Made by a program: the position numbers and the translations under genes
In this document: positions 1 through 12,740 of the stretch, piece after piece
Layout of the letters: every line of letters starts with the position of its first letter
How positions within the stretch are numbered: the stretch's first letter is position 1
The notes under the pieces: generated by a model
The model's database searches: none
What the model was told of the DNA's origin: nothing
What the model saw: only the letters and a program-made list of their open reading frames with translations
Source of the DNA: Annona cherimola
Taxonomy: Eukaryota > Streptophyta > Magnoliopsida > Magnoliales > Annonaceae
DNA length: 64,000 nucleotides
Direction of reading: 5' to 3'
Assembly: GCA_030490835.1 (NCBI GenBank)
Contig: CM059971.1
Span: 39,294,012-39,358,011 of the forward strand

Positions 1-982
1 TTATAAGGTAGCTAAACTTATAAAAAGCATTAAACAACATATGCAAGGGTAAATCCACAACGCACAGTCATATAGAAATCAAATATTCATTCCTAAATTT
101 TAAAGAACCAATACAATATAGTTAGATATCAATTCATCCTAACTATTCATCTAAAGGAAGTTTAGTTCACAGACATGATATAAAAATCCTTTACATCCAT
201 ATTGTAAGTATCCAGGAAAATAGAGAAATAAAAATAGAAAGATTAAGAGAAAACTAGTTCTCCGGCAGTTTTCACCAATGAGGTTGAATCTTCTCTTCGA
301 TCCGCGCTTCAAACGAGTTCTTTTCCTTCTCCAGGTGTCTATTCCGTCAGGGCTCTCCCCTTCGTGCACGACCCCCTTGGTTTCTATTTAAACTAGTTGG
401 TTTGCGCAGCACAAGTGTAGAAATCTGTGCGTACGGATGCGTAGTGGCACTTAGGCGCCAACCCTCTGTGTGTTGTGTAACTTGGAAACCTTTCTAAATG
501 CCCTGGAGACTCATGCCTTAGCGCCTGGGCGACGCTAGCTGCACCAACTCTCTGGATGTTTTGGGACTTGAAAATTCTTCGAAATACCTGTACAATCATG
601 CCATGGCGCCTAGGCGCCAACTCTCTAGAAGCTTTTCTATCTCGTGAGGTGTTGGAGATTCTAGCAAAGGCCTATAGAGTGGCACCTGGGCGCCAACCTC
701 ATGCTCCTTCACTTGACTCTGTTCTGCATTCGACTCACTGCATTCGACTCACCCGCATGCCTATAATTTGCCCATCCTTCCTGCAAAAAATGAATGAACT
801 AAATAAATGAACTAAAAATGCCTAATTTATACCAAAAATGTATAAAAACTGTATAATGCTCCTAAAATGCAAAGAAAGTGAAAATTAAGCTAAATGAATT
901 CAAACTAAGCCTAATCCCTTGGACAAATACGCAAAAATAGTCTAAAAGGAGCCATGATAATTCACATTTTCACGAGTTATCA
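1..982 (-). repeat. 3' LTR of element A, partial
   Basis: Reverse-complemented, this begins TGATAACTCG directly after a polypurine tract and is alignable by eye with the solo LTR at 13602-15143. Shared stretches include a block on atcatgg near the start, the gcatttt..ggagcat block, the gcaggaagga block and a series of GGCGCC palindromes. The left end lies outside the window. A TATA-like tttaaata on the minus strand is near 388-395, downstream of the GGCGCC repeats. Confidence 0.85.
430..700. repeat. GGCGCC palindrome array in the LTR
   Basis: Four imperfect units carry forms of GGCGCCTAGGCGCC (near 450, 520, 605 and 685), spaced roughly 70-85 bp. They lie just upstream of the putative TATA-like box in LTR orientation. 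The same array recurs in the solo LTR at 13850-14095, so it belongs to the family rather than this copy. Confidence 0.7.
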
Positions 983-995
983 CACCCCAAACTTA
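983..995 (-). other. Polypurine tract of element A
   Basis: The minus strand reads taagtttggggtg immediately before the LTR start TGATAACTC. This is the expected site of plus-strand DNA priming and fixes the LTR/internal boundary at 982/983. Confidence 0.85.
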
Positions 996-1715
996 AATAT
1001 TGCTAATCCTCGAGTAACACATGCATACACAATGAATGAATGAATGGATGTGGACTCCGCCAACTCAACCTGCTTCCCATTATGCTTCTATCAATCCATT
1101 TCCCTATTAACAAGGTCAAGAATAATCTAAACTTGAAAAATCATCAATTTCACAAAACAGGACATGCATTTTCATTTTTTTCAATTGCGAACCAAGTTAC
1201 ATGTAGATGACAGAATTCTCTAGTATAGAGTAATAATTAAACATGATAATCTTCCTCTTGATCAAAACAAACTAGTTAGAAAATCAATCAAAACAAGTGA
1301 ACCAATGTTTAAGATGAACTAACTAGTCAAAGGAAATGGTAGTCATTCACTGGATTCAATTTTTGCCTCACTGAACATTCTTTCCCCCCCAAACTTATTG
1401 CAAAACTATCGTCATCATATTTCAGGATATCTGGAGATCTGTTTTTTTTTTGGGCTCCCTCACCATATTTTAAGGTATCTGGGGAGAGTTTTGATTTTAA
1501 AGCATTATTACTGTGATTTTCCTTTACTTTTTTTATACGAACCTTGACATTTGTTGATACTAAGTCCCGGTTACTCAGCTTAGGTCAATCACCCCCTTTT
1601 TATTGTTCTGATGACTTGGTAGGGGTACTGAACATGACAGAAGAATTTTTTTCATGAAGTATTACCATTTTTGAGACCATTAATTCCCTTAAAGCACTTG
1701 ATTCACATTTGTTTA
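996..1715 (-). other. Element A untranslated 3' region, part 1
   Basis: No ORF of note. On the minus strand it holds a second polypurine-like motif (aagtttgggggggaaag, near 1381-1397) and two copies of a motif resembling ccagatatcctgaaatatgg (near 1414-1490). The same motif occurs three times at the corresponding place in element N (24750-24922). The last five bases, gttta (1711-1715), are the target-site duplication of the LTR that follows. Confidence 0.7.
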
Positions 1716-4700
1716 TGTAACGCCCCGAACCGAGACATCACTTCCTTACCTCAAGATCCTATCGATTGGTAAATGTGAATCAGGATTGTTGTCCTGATCA
1801 CGCGGCGGGTTCTTAATTGGAATACGTCCAAATTTTTTTTCGTTTATTCATCTGTCATCATTCATAACTTGACATGACAATCATCACACATTGTGACATT
1901 TCACTTGTAATAAAATTCATCATTTCATTCATAGCATCTTTACATGCCTGTCATTATACACTCAATTATTGTACATATCATACTTGCATACATTCAGTCA
2001 TTAATTCAAACGGAACTTAGAACTCTAACTAAGTTCAATTATACATAAACACGTAGCATCTTTTCATGCCTTTCTACAGTGAAAGTTTCCTTGACTTAAA
2101 CATCACATTTTACATCCATACATCCATACATTCAACCATTGAATCATATCTAGAACTTAAAATTCTAATTAAGTTCACATACACATTAGCTTACCTTAGC
2201 ACATGAAACTTATAATATCTTTCCATTTCTTCAATGGATGGCTCCTGTTCCTTTGCCAGGTCTCTTCTTTCACCTGTCTATGGGTTTGGAAAATGAAAAC
2301 GTGAGTGACAACTCAATAAGCAAGCATTTTATCTTTAGGGCAAGGCTTCCTCGAAAACCATTTTCATAAACATCAGAAATACCCTTTTTTCCTGAGGACA
2401 TGTATATGTCCTGAAATATCATCATGAAATCTTTTTCATTGAGCATTCATTCATAAAACCAGTTATAAGCCACATGTAGGCCTGTTAAGGAAAAACATAC
2501 ACGTTTTACCTTCTCTGATGGAATCCCTTTAATTCTTATATGAACAATTTCAATGTTCATAGACATTACATGAAATCATCGTTTGCCAGTGGACATTTTA
2601 TGTCCAAAATATTTTTCTTATAAATCCTTAGGCAAAGGAGACACCTCATGTCTCAAAACATCATTAACATAAACCATCATAAAATTCTTTAGCTAAGAGA
2701 CATTTTATGTCTCAAAACATCATTAACATAAGCCATCATAAAATCCTTTAGCCAAGAGACATTTTATGTCTCAAAACATTTTTCATATAGCTTCCTTTGA
2801 CAATGGACATTCATATATCCTAAAACACTTTTTATTTCCAACACATTAACATTGGACATTCTCATATCCATAAACCCTTATCATTTAGGCTCTTTAGAAA
2901 AGGACATTCTTATGTTCAATCCAAGTTCCACATAAATCTTTTTCATAATCCTCGTCTTGGGGCTTGTTTATAGCAAATAAGGCAAACAAAATACGTAAAC
3001 CATTTTCATAAATGCATTTGCATAAACACATTTCCTTTAATTCCTGTTATTTATACTTTTGTATAAAACACCATTTCTTTTAGAGTAACTTATGCATATT
3101 AGCTCATAAGAATCCAATTTAGGATAACTTGTTGTATAAATGTTTTTATAACCCAATCTTTGGGCTTTTGAAAAGCCAAAAGTATGCAAATGCATTTCTC
3201 CCTATCCAGTAGTGACACTTAGCAAGTGATCATGCTACCTTTTGAAAGAAAATCCTTAACAACACGCTAGCCCAGCGGCTGTTTATATATTCTACTCCCA
3301 TCTCAGGGAGGGCGCCACTGGCACTCCTGTCATCCATTAGTGACTTAGCCTTATGTAGAGTGGGCCTCGGTCATCCCAACCGTGCTCTACAACCTGCCTA
3401 TTATTTGTACTGGTGCACCGTACATTATTATGACGGACCGCAGTCCGTTTGGTTTGAAGAACCACAGACCGCAGCCCATGTCCTTTTAAACCGGGATCAC
3501 AAACTGTAGTCTGCATCCATATGCACAAAAATCTTAGACCGAAGTCTATATTTAAGAATAATTTTCAAAAACACATCACAGACCATAGTCCATGTCAACT
3601 TGTAAGCGAGCGCACCCACTTTAACAAGTTATTTGAAATTTAGTTTTAGGATGACCTTCCTTAAGTTCCTTTAGAAACGTTTTGAGTAAAATATTTTGAT
3701 AAACATTTGAAATGTTAGAGAAACAATACATCTTAAAATCTTTTTAATAAAATAATTTCAAATCCTTTGGATTTCCATAAATAAATCATATTTTTCTCTA
3801 ATATTTGCTTGGTTTCCATTTCAGGACCTTTTGTTTACAAAAGTTATGCAATTATGCTATCCCCTTGTCTATAACCTAAAAATTTAATAATTGTCCACAT
3901 ATCAATCATTTTTACATAAAGGGAAATTGTACAGTCTTTTGCATGCCATTAAGCATCCTAAAATCAAACGATTTTATGAAATCAATCATAAGAGGTTGGT
4001 CATCCATAAATCCCTTTTTAACACATCCGTATAAACATTTTTAACATAGATTTTCTTGTCTAAAGGAAATCAAAACTTTTTGAACATCATTTCAATACAT
4101 ATGGACTATGTCCAAAACATCATTTATTATTTAATTATCTTAACCTAGCAAAACAAATCCTTTTCATCATTGTTTATAACGAGTTATTATAGAAATAAAT
4201 CAAAACTCATTTACAAACAATATTTTGTGAAAAAGGTAAAATTCTCTTTTTTTTATGAAATGCTATTGAACAATATCATATAGAACTTGCTTACTTAAAA
4301 GAAAATTCTTAAAACCATCGGTATCAAACATGAAATCCTTAGAAAACGTTAGCATGGAGAACTTACTCATAAGCAAAATTTCTCAATTCCATTAACATGA
4401 AGCATTCTCATCCTTGGCAACACTTAGGATAAATTATTTATCTTAAGAAGTGTCGCTTGCTTCCCATGAAGCAAATCTTAAGACTTTTCATTAAAGTCAT
4501 CATTTTTCCGAAACTTATGGCTTTGCATTAAAGCCGTCATATTCAAAACTTGTGCTTGTCCATTCGTTAAAATATAAACATAGACAATTCAATTATATCA
4601 ATCACATAGAAAGAAAATGGCATTTTAGAAAGTTTGTTTGCTTACCTGAGATCGCCATAATCCCTTCCTTCCATTCTTTTCCTTGCCTACATGAAAATAA

Positions 4701-7455
4701 TATGATTTTTCATATATTTCTTTTCCTTGCATTCCATTTAGTTTTTCAACCCATTTTATTCACATATATCATTTATTTGACTTCTCAAGTCACTATGCAT
4801 ACATTTAGCATATACGTGTACATTTTTACACATTCCATCGGCTAATCATATAACATATATAACTCCATAATTAGGATATCCATTCAACCATACAAAATCC
4901 ATCCATTAACTATCATACATAGGTTCATTAACCTTCATTTATAATTTTTCACTTCTTTTACAAACTTCACACATCGGTGCCCGTTTTAAGCACACGTTAT
5001 CGCCTTAAGCTTCATTACATAGTCCCAAAATTGGGAATTAACATCATATAATTCAAAAAAGTTATGTAATCATGAAATTCATCATATTTTCATGCATTTT
5101 TGCACAAAACCATATTCTATATATCATTCATCACTTATGCAAATCTATTGCTTCACGTATGCCCATTTAGCAACATATACATAAGATGTTTCATAAAATT
5201 TTCTAAGGCAAAGGTTTAATCCATATTTCAGCGGTTACCCTTAATTAACACTGCATTTAGGGTATTTTTATGGGGTTTAAATCCACTTTCCATAGGTTTC
5301 CAAAACAACTAGTTTGAAACCCATTTTTCACTCATTTAACGTGTCTTTTGACACAACCTTAGGCAATTATATAAATCCGAAATTTCAGACATATAATCCC
5401 ACTTTTCTTAATCAATATTTAAGGATTTAACATATATATCAATTTGGATCATTAGTGATCCTAAATTTTTTAGTGTGATCCTAAATATTTCTTATATATC
5501 TTGTAAAATTTTCAGAACAAAATGCCTTTTATAAAAATTATTAAAAATCATTTTCTACAACTGATCCTGTCACCCGTTTTACCCTATCTGGGTTAATCGT
5601 CTCGGATTTTTAATTTGAAACGTACTTATCTTTTTAAGTTGAAAATTGGATCGTTCCTTAATAACTCCATATTTATTCTTCAAAAAACTTTTCATGCTAA
5701 AATTAATTTATTTACTATTCCGTCCATAATTTAATTTATAGCATCATATATCATTCAAAACTTCACTTTTCATCATCTAAATCATGGAATTTCATACATG
5801 CAAGCTAATACCCATTCCATATTCATTAAAAATAATGTTGAATCATTACTTTAAATCATGTTTAAACATCCATTTCATTTTTGAATTTTGGAGTTCAAGA
5901 ACTCAAGATAAACCAATCAAAATAACACATCTACTTACTTGGATTGATGCTCTCCAAACCCTAATCACTTGGAAGAGTTTTCCTCCACAAATTCTCTTCT
6001 TCTCCCCTTGTTTTGCCCATGATTTTCTTCTGCTTGGCACGTTCAAGGGGCTGGCTAGGGATGGACGTGAGGGCTGCTCTTGGGGAGATGAAATTTCCAA
6101 CCATTAACCATGTGAACGTGCACTCCTTATGGGGCTGGATTTTCCAGCTGTGGGCCCCACTATTTGGTGCATTTCCACACACTTAAATGCTCCCTTATCT
6201 ATCTTATGTGTTGGCACAATTACAACCAAGTAAAATGAAGTTTTACCATTTTACAAAAATCAAAAATCTGCTCCAAAATCCAAGTCGTCCAAGTGTCCAG
6301 CTTTGCACGTCCATTGCTGCCCATTTTCCAGCCATTTTCCCTTTTTTATTTCAAAAATGTGGGAAATTTATACCTCTAATTACCTTTAATTTAGGTATTA
6401 ATTTGGTGTTAAAAAAATTATAAAAATGGCAGCAATAACTAGATTTCTACACGTCACCTTACCCATCATACTGTCCACTTTTTTCAGCTGCATGTAGCTG
6501 CATTTAAATATTTTTGTATTGCTGTAACTTTGCATAATTGGTTGCATATCTTATGTACTTGCATCCCAGCAACTTATATGCATATTTTAAAAATTAAAAA
6601 ATAAAAAATCAGCAACAAACAGCCCCTTGGACGTCCCATGTTGCCACCTCCTCTATGCTAGGTGGTTTGCTTTGTAGCTCCATCATCACATGCATTCAAT
6701 GGATGGATAATTCTCACATTTTTGCATTTCAAATAATTGCACAAAATACCCTAGAAATGGCCTGAAATTGCCACCTCAAATCCCATTCACATCATGCATT
6801 TATATTTGGTACTCTAGCATTAAATGCATTGTACTCATATGGAGCATTAGTCAACCATGCTCACCTTTTTCAATGCAGGTATTTTTCCAACATTTCATGC
6901 TTAATCCAAGCCATTCAAAATAAACATCTCACAATTCCATTCAACTATTTTAAATTTCATCTCAATCCGAGTTTCCTAGCTCCCGTTATAGCCGTTTAAA
7001 GTTAATGGTTAAAATTGAAATATGATCAATAAATCATAAATCTAATTTCATCAAGGATTTTCATAATCCAATAATCTCATAATACCAATCCCAACATCAT
7101 CAACTACCATTTCAAATTTCACTTGAATCCGCCTTATAGACGTTGAGTTATGAATTTTCTAGTGTTTTCCAACATAATTTCACAATTTTCATTTTAATCT
7201 TCATTAATTAAATCATGAAAATTAACTAAACATTCATGCCACATTAGCATGTTTTAATCCTCATTATGCTCCTTTAATCACCTTGACTCATAATGGGCTC
7301 CGGCGATTAAATTTCTAATCACCATTCTTAGTTAAACCCTAGTTGCAACATATCATAAAATCCTAAAATCATCCAAAAATTCCATTTAATCATATATAAG
7401 TCACATGTACATGTTCAATGCATACATTGAATCTTACTTAGGTTGGGGTTTCACA
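1716..7455 (-). mobile_element. Chromovirus-like solo LTR, 5.7 kb
   Basis: The unit starts TGTAACGCCCCGAACCGAG and ends GGTTGGGGTTTCACA, flanked on both sides by gttta (1711-1715 and 7456-7460), a perfect 5-bp duplication. The start box, the following atcctatcgattggtaaatg / cctgatcacg block and the cccatctcaggg box (about 3298) occur in the same order in the LTRs at 16823 and 55182, which puts it in the Tekay-like chromovirus family. Element C shows that true LTR orientation is minus. No primer site, polypurine tract or pol sequence is inside, so I read it as one very long solo LTR. Short ORFs inside look accidental. An LTR/internal/LTR structure with short LTRs is less likely because the box order is colinear with complete LTRs. 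Confidence 0.75.
2638..2778. repeat. 59-bp tandem repeat inside the long LTR
   Basis: About 2.4 copies of a 59-bp unit beginning gagaca(t/c) and containing atgtctcaaaacatcatt start at 2638, 2697 and 2756. Related but looser ggacatt..atgtcc blocks occur before and after. Local duplication of this kind helps explain why this LTR is longer than its relatives. Confidence 0.85.
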
Positions 7456-7853
7456 GTTTAACTCAGTTATTATCATTTCGGTTGAAAAATTAACATGTAA
7501 TTGAATTAGAACAATGTATTGTGAAATTCTTTTGATTAATTCACATGTCACTTGCAAATTGCTTTAACGCATAGTCCTTAATCTGAATTGCCACATTTTT
7601 CATGAGTTCAATTCCAATTCAAAGATTTTCCTCAACCTTGCACATTTCATTAAAATGGATTGAACAAAGATAACTTTCATTAGCATAAGTTGACATAGTA
7701 TGCAATCTAAACAAACCATGAAAAATAGTCCTACGATCGGGAATTATACACCCCTAAACTTGAGAGATACATTGCCCTCAATGCATGATACTGAAAATGA
7801 CCTAATAAAGAACAACAAAGTAAAATAAAAAAATAGAAAGGACCGGGACTCCC
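7456..7853 (-). other. Element A untranslated 3' region, part 2
   Basis: AT-rich non-coding continuation of element A after the long LTR. A third polypurine-like motif (minus strand ctcaagtttaggggtg) lies near 7750-7766. No gene seen. Confidence 0.6.
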
Positions 7854-8275
7854 TCATGAATCGGACTCGGTCGCATCCTCGTCCTCGCTCTCGCCACCAT
7901 GCTGTTGGGAGGACTGCCCGAAGTATGCTCAGAACTCCGGAGGCGTCGACGGGAATGGTGGAAGGGTCAATGCATCAATGTGGTGCTCCATCAACCATCG
8001 GAAGTGGGCCTCCATTGCCCAGTTGGACTGCTACAAAAACCTGGCTTGAGCCGCCATGAGGTTCTCCAGGTTAGTTAGTCGCTCGCCTGTGGTTGGCGGT
8101 TGAGAGGAGGGTCCCGCTGCTGCCGTGGGGTGAGTCATGGGGGTGTAGACTCATGGCTGGGTGCGGTAGGATAGGTCGTCGATGATTGCCTGGCAATTCA
8201 GGACTTCCTCCATCGCTTCCCATCTGACTCCCGCCCTCTTGCAGAGCCCTGTGATGAGGGATGAGGAGTAGTAAC
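7854..8275 (-). pseudogene. Third ORF of element A, C-terminal part
   Basis: Read on the minus strand this continues the third ORF of A beyond the copia LTR at 8276-9899. It begins with a short segment that follows the GSY end of the upstream piece, then a region rich in Pro, Thr and Ser, and closes with an acidic tail (ESEDEDATESDS) and a stop at 7854-7856. At least three in-frame stops interrupt it. The acidic tail and its position after pol fit the downstream ORF of Athila-type elements. Function is unknown. The plus-strand ORF seen here (7856-8059) is a shadow. Confidence 0.65.
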
Positions 8276-9899
8276 TGTTGGAAACATGTGGAAAATAAGC
8301 CAAGTCTATGTTTTGACGGTTAACAAATCAATTTGAGTAAGTTTTGGTTACTAACGTGTTTGAGGAAATGATTAAAGGATATACAAGTGAAGAAAATGAA
8401 GCATGATAAGTCAAGTCGATTTCCAAGTCGACTCAGGCTTCGACTTAGGCTAAGTCGATCCCCAAGTCGACTCAAGAAGCGACTTCAAGACGTCATTTCC
8501 TTCCAGAGTTGAAATCGAGAATGAGAGGTGCCGAAGTCGTATCCCAAGTCGACTCCGCTTGCGACTTGGGTGAAGTCGCAGACCAAGTTGACTCCAACAT
8601 CGACTTCGAAAAGTCATTTCCTTCCAGAGTTGAAATCGAGAACGAGAACTACCGAAGCCGCATCCCAAGTCGACTCCGCTTGTGACTTGAGTCAAGTCAC
8701 AAACTAAGTCGACTCCAGCTTCGACTTGAGTGCGGAAATTGCTGAAATAAAAGATTTGAATGGAGATGAAGATCAAGACAACTCAAACAATCAAATGAAG
8801 TCCAAAGCAAGCAAAGTTGCATATTTTCATAGAGAATCGAAATTATACATTTGGACCTCTCTCAAGACATTGAGTCAAATGTGCTTTAAAATAGAAGAAT
8901 TAAAGAATCTTAAGTATAATCAAAGGAAAAACAACCAAACATGAAGAGATTCAAGCAAGCAAGGCATTCCAAGAACTTCAAGTGCAACTAGCAAGCTGAA
9001 GGAGTGAAGTCACACCCGAAGTCTACTTCACCTGCGACTTGGGTCAAGTCAAGGACCAAGTCGACCCAGAATGGAACTTGAAGAAGCTGCGGACAGGCGA
9101 AATCGCACCCGAAGTCGACTCCATCTGCGACTTGAGTGAAGTCGCACCCGAAGTCGACTCCACTTGCGACTTGGGTCGCAACGGTCGGAAAATTTTTGAA
9201 CGTTGGCGCATTAAATGCGCGCCACCTACCTCCAAACGTTCGGATTCCCTCCACAATTATAAAAGGCATTCAATATGAACGAGGAGGGTAGCTGAGAATT
9301 TATTAAGTGTGCATAACTCCCATCTTCAAGAGCATTAAGTGATCAAGCCATCATAAAGAAGAAGAACTCCGAGTTCAAACTGGCAAGAGCTTCTTATTGA
9401 ATCATCAACATTGTTGTACAAGTTCTTCTTTGCGCCAAATCTGTCTCTACACAACAGTAACGTGTAGAAACTTTCTTTTACTTTTACTTGTTGTATTGAA
9501 CTTGATTTAGTTTGGGTAACTAAGATCAAGTGTAAGCAAAGTAGTGTGTGACTGGAGTGGAACTCGTCACCTACTTGTGCTGTGAATTGTTGATGCCCCC
9601 TAGAGCTGGAATCTAGAAGAGAGCAGTGGCTCTAGTTGTATTTGTGAAATACAATAGTGGAACCCAAGTCACAAGAGGTGTGAGCTTGGAAGAGTGGAGT
9701 AGGGAGGTTGCCCGAACCACTATAAATATCTTGCTTGTTGATTTTTATTTCTGCTCTCAACACTATATTGCTTTCCATTTTGTTTCTTCATAAAGGGGAC
9801 TAGATTAATCCGAGGTAAAGTTTCTGTTAAAGTTGAAAATTTTAATTACCCAATTCACCCCTCCCCTCTTGGGTATTGGCCATTAACTCGGGACCAACA
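8276..9899 (+). mobile_element. Ty1/copia solo LTR (SIRE-like family)
   Basis: Starts TGTTGGAAACATGTGG and ends CTCGGGACCAACA, flanked by gtaac on both sides (8271-8275 and 9900-9904). It matches the LTRs of the complete copia element at 33054-41591 in overall plan: an array of aagtcgactcc/gcgacttgg repeats, a TATA box (tataaaa, 9258-9264), the tagagctggaatctagaag block and the cccaattcacccctcccctc block near the end. Its start (AACATG..AATAAG) groups it with 30305-31898 rather than 28424-30080. Confidence 0.9.
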
Positions 9900-10642
9900 G
9901 TAACTGCCCCGGGGAGCTATCGCGCTGGCGCAGATCTGGTGGTAAATTAGCCTCCGCACATCGATCATCATCCCGCTATAAATGGCATGCAGCAGGAGCG
10001 CCCTATCCATGGTGACCTCACTGACGTGGGTCAACAGCATCATCCTGGCAGATATGAAGTGGAATAGCATCCTCCTGTGATAGAGCATGTCGTTGCGCTT
10101 GAAGGACGTGAGCTGTCAGCCTGTCGACTTCCATGTCGGTGGCCTTTAATAGAAATGCCGTGTGATGGAGTTGACGTCTCTGTCCTCTCCCTCCAAGAAG
10201 GCCTCATATTGGTCTGGGTGATAAAAAATGGGCATCCCATAAAAAGAGTTGATCTCCTCGGAGTGAAAGGGGACGATCTTTCCTCGAACTTGACCCTGCC
10301 CTGCTCGTGTTCCACCACATCGGCATAGAATTTCTTGACCACCGGGACGATCGCAGGTTGTGGCTGTGCCAAGAATTTTTGCCAACCGCGGGCATTCAGC
10401 TCATTGATGAAGTTGTCAGAGAATGCAACAATCTTGATTCCCCTCTCTGGAATCAGGTGGTGCTTTTGTAACGAGTCCATGTACCGCTTGAAAGCTTGAG
10501 CGGACACGAACCGATTGGCGTCAAACTCAATTGGATCCTGAGTCTTCTTCCGCTTGGCAGAGGAGGAGGAGCCATGTCTCCAAGTAATCGCTAAAATAAT
10601 AGTCCATAGCCAATTTAAACAAGCAACCCCCAAGATCTGCAC
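9900..10642 (-). pseudogene. Third ORF of element A (putative plant transposon protein), N-terminal part
   Basis: The minus-strand reading holds FDANRFVSAQAFKRYMDSL, then IPERGIKI..FINELNARGW, QPAIVPVVKKFYADVVEHE and, after a frameshift near 10320, RGKIVPFHSEEINSFYGMP and DRALLLHAIYSG. From memory this is the domain often annotated as putative plant transposon protein in the third ORF of Athila-type elements, located where an envelope-like gene would sit. I see no convincing membrane segment, so I do not call it an envelope. The ORF is broken by the frameshift and by the copia LTR at 8276. Role unknown. It lies downstream of integrase on the same strand. Confidence 0.75.
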
Positions 10643-11531
10643 ACTGAACTCAAATTTGCCACCTCACCACACAAATTCCAATCCAAATGCCAACATTGCA
10701 GTAATCCAACACCAAACAACTTGAAACACACTTAGAATTCACCAAAGAACAAGAGATTTTACCCCAGGAGCATTGCAACTTTGAAATTCTGAAAATATGA
10801 TTTTTCTGCACTGGCGCCAGGGCGAGGTATGGTGGTGCCTAGGCGCCGCTCTGCTGTCGACGAAATCCGGTGCCAGCCAGAAGAAAAAGAGGAGATGGGG
10901 CTTGAAATGGGTACCAAAAGGAGGGAAAATGGATGGAAAATGGAATTTAGGGATGGGGCTTACGATTTGATTAGGAAAAACTCGATTTTTGGGTGGATTT
11001 GGGCGGATCTAAGAAAGGGGAAAACGTTGAAAATGGAATGGAAAATGAAGAGGATAAAATAGGGAGGTGATTGATGATAAAATGGAGTTGGATTGGAGTT
11101 GAAATGACTTGGAATCGAGTTGGTATGAATCGGAAATGGGAAGGGGAGAAAAAGGTGGCGCCGAGGCTCGAGGTTAGGGTTTAGAACCCTAACCTGAGCC
11201 TTATAGAGTCGTCTGGGTCGCGCTGTCCACGACCCGTCACCGGGGCGCCATCTTGCGGCGCTTAGGTGCCAGTGGCAGGCTTCGTGTTTTTTGGTATCTC
11301 ATCATGGCGCCAGGGCGCCATGCTGCGGTGCCTAAGCGCCGATGTGCTTCAATGATTTTTTAAAATTTTTACTTCCAGCTGCTTCCTAGCATGATCTTTA
11401 TGAAATTGAGCTCCAAGTCATTTTCCTACATAAAAGGAAAACAAAAAAACAAAAATAAAAATAAAAATGAGTAATAGGTTGCCTCCCATTCAGTGCTAAG
11501 TTTAACATCCTCAGCCCGACGTTTCTGCTGT
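10643..11531 (-). other. Spacer between integrase and third ORF of element A
   Basis: No gene recognised. It contains more GGCGCC palindrome units (near 10811-10850 and 11220-11340) like those of the A-family LTR. At 11478-11503 (minus strand) lies a block aacttagcactg..tgggaggcaacc just after the pol end. The same block follows the ORF stop in element N (24265-24294). Confidence 0.6.
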
Positions 11532-12740
11532 TCAGGGGTCCTTCAATTCCACCGCCTCCTTGCAACGCTGCAGATCATCTCCCATATAATGCTTTAATCG
11601 TTGCCCATTCACAACAAAATTGTTACCGGATGCCTCGTTGAATATCTCCCTTGCTCTGTGCTCAGTCGCCTTTATCACCATGAACGGTCCTGACCATCTG
11701 GATTTGAACTTTCTTGGAAACAACTTTAATCTTGAATTAAAAAGCAGGACTCTTTGACTTGGCTCGAATTTCCGTGGCAGAATCTTCTTGTCATGCCATT
11801 TCTTCACTTTCTTTTTATAGATCTTGGAATTTTCATAGGCCTGCATTCGGAATTCGTCCAACTCATTGAGTTGCAGCAATCGATGCTCCCCTGCTTGTTG
11901 CATGTCCAAGTTTAGTTTTTTTTATCGCCTAATAAGCATTGTGTTCTAACTCCAGCGGCAGATGGCAAGCCTTTCCATAAACCAATTGGTAAGGAGACAT
12001 TCCAAACTGGGTTTTATAGGCAGTTCGATACGCCCATAGTGCGTCGTCCAGCTTGATAGACCAGTCTTTGCGAGATGACCAGATCATTTTCTTCAGAATC
12101 TGCTTCAATTCCCTATTGGCCAACTTGACTTGTCCATTGGCTTGTGGATGATAAGCTGTCGTCACCTTATGGTGTACTCCGTATTTGTGCAAAATTTCCA
12201 TGAACTGCTGATTGCAAAAATGAGAGCCTCCATCACTAATAATCACCCGGGGCATGTCGAAACGTGTAAAAATATTCTTCTTAATGAATTTGAGAACCAT
12301 TTTGGCATCGCCTGCTTGAGTGGGAATCTCTTCTACCCATTTGAAAATATAATCCACAGTTACTAGAATGTATTGGTTTCCAAAAGAAAGGATGAATGGT
12401 CCCATGAAGTCGATACCCCATATATCGAATATTTCCACTTCAATGACATTAGTGAGGGGCATTTCATGTCTTTTGGAATTATTACCTGTCTGTTGGCATT
12501 GATCACATCTTTTGACGAAGAAATGGGCATCCTTGAACAAAGATGGCCAGTAAAACCCGGACTGGAGTACCTTGGCTGTAGTTTTATCTCCTTAGAAGCG
12601 ACCCCCATATGGTGATGAATGGCTACATCTCCGATATAATTGATGGGATTGCTTGAACAAGAATGGATCATCCCAAGAATAGAACTTTGCGTCGTGGAGG
12701 AACTTCTTCCTTTAATGTGAATTCATCTCCGGAGGCAACA
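11532..12740 (-). pseudogene. Integrase of element A
   Basis: The minus strand encodes an Athila-type integrase in two frames. Near 12500 is the zinc-binding CDQC pair. The core follows, with Asp in GIDFMGPF and Asp in ISDGGSHFC. The third catalytic position, normally Glu in an NGQxE motif, reads Lys ([11 protein letters not shown], near 12105), so the DDE triad is broken. The [20 protein letters not shown] and [10 protein letters not shown] segments are typical of this family. The C-terminal part (11532-11909) resumes after a break at about 11920. The upstream HH part (12540-12740) is out of frame. Non-functional. Confidence 0.85.

Noticed and set aside
5784..6107. 107-codon plus-strand ORF in the 5.7-kb LTR
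   Set aside because: It overlaps two antisense frames, has no recognisable motif and is not seen at the matching place in related LTRs.
7856..8059. Plus-strand ORF of 67 codons
   Set aside because: It is the antisense shadow of the C-terminal part of the third ORF of element A.
9900..10642. Envelope gene in element A
   Set aside because: Position fits, but there is no convincing signal peptide or transmembrane segment, and the sequence matches the plant transposon-protein type.
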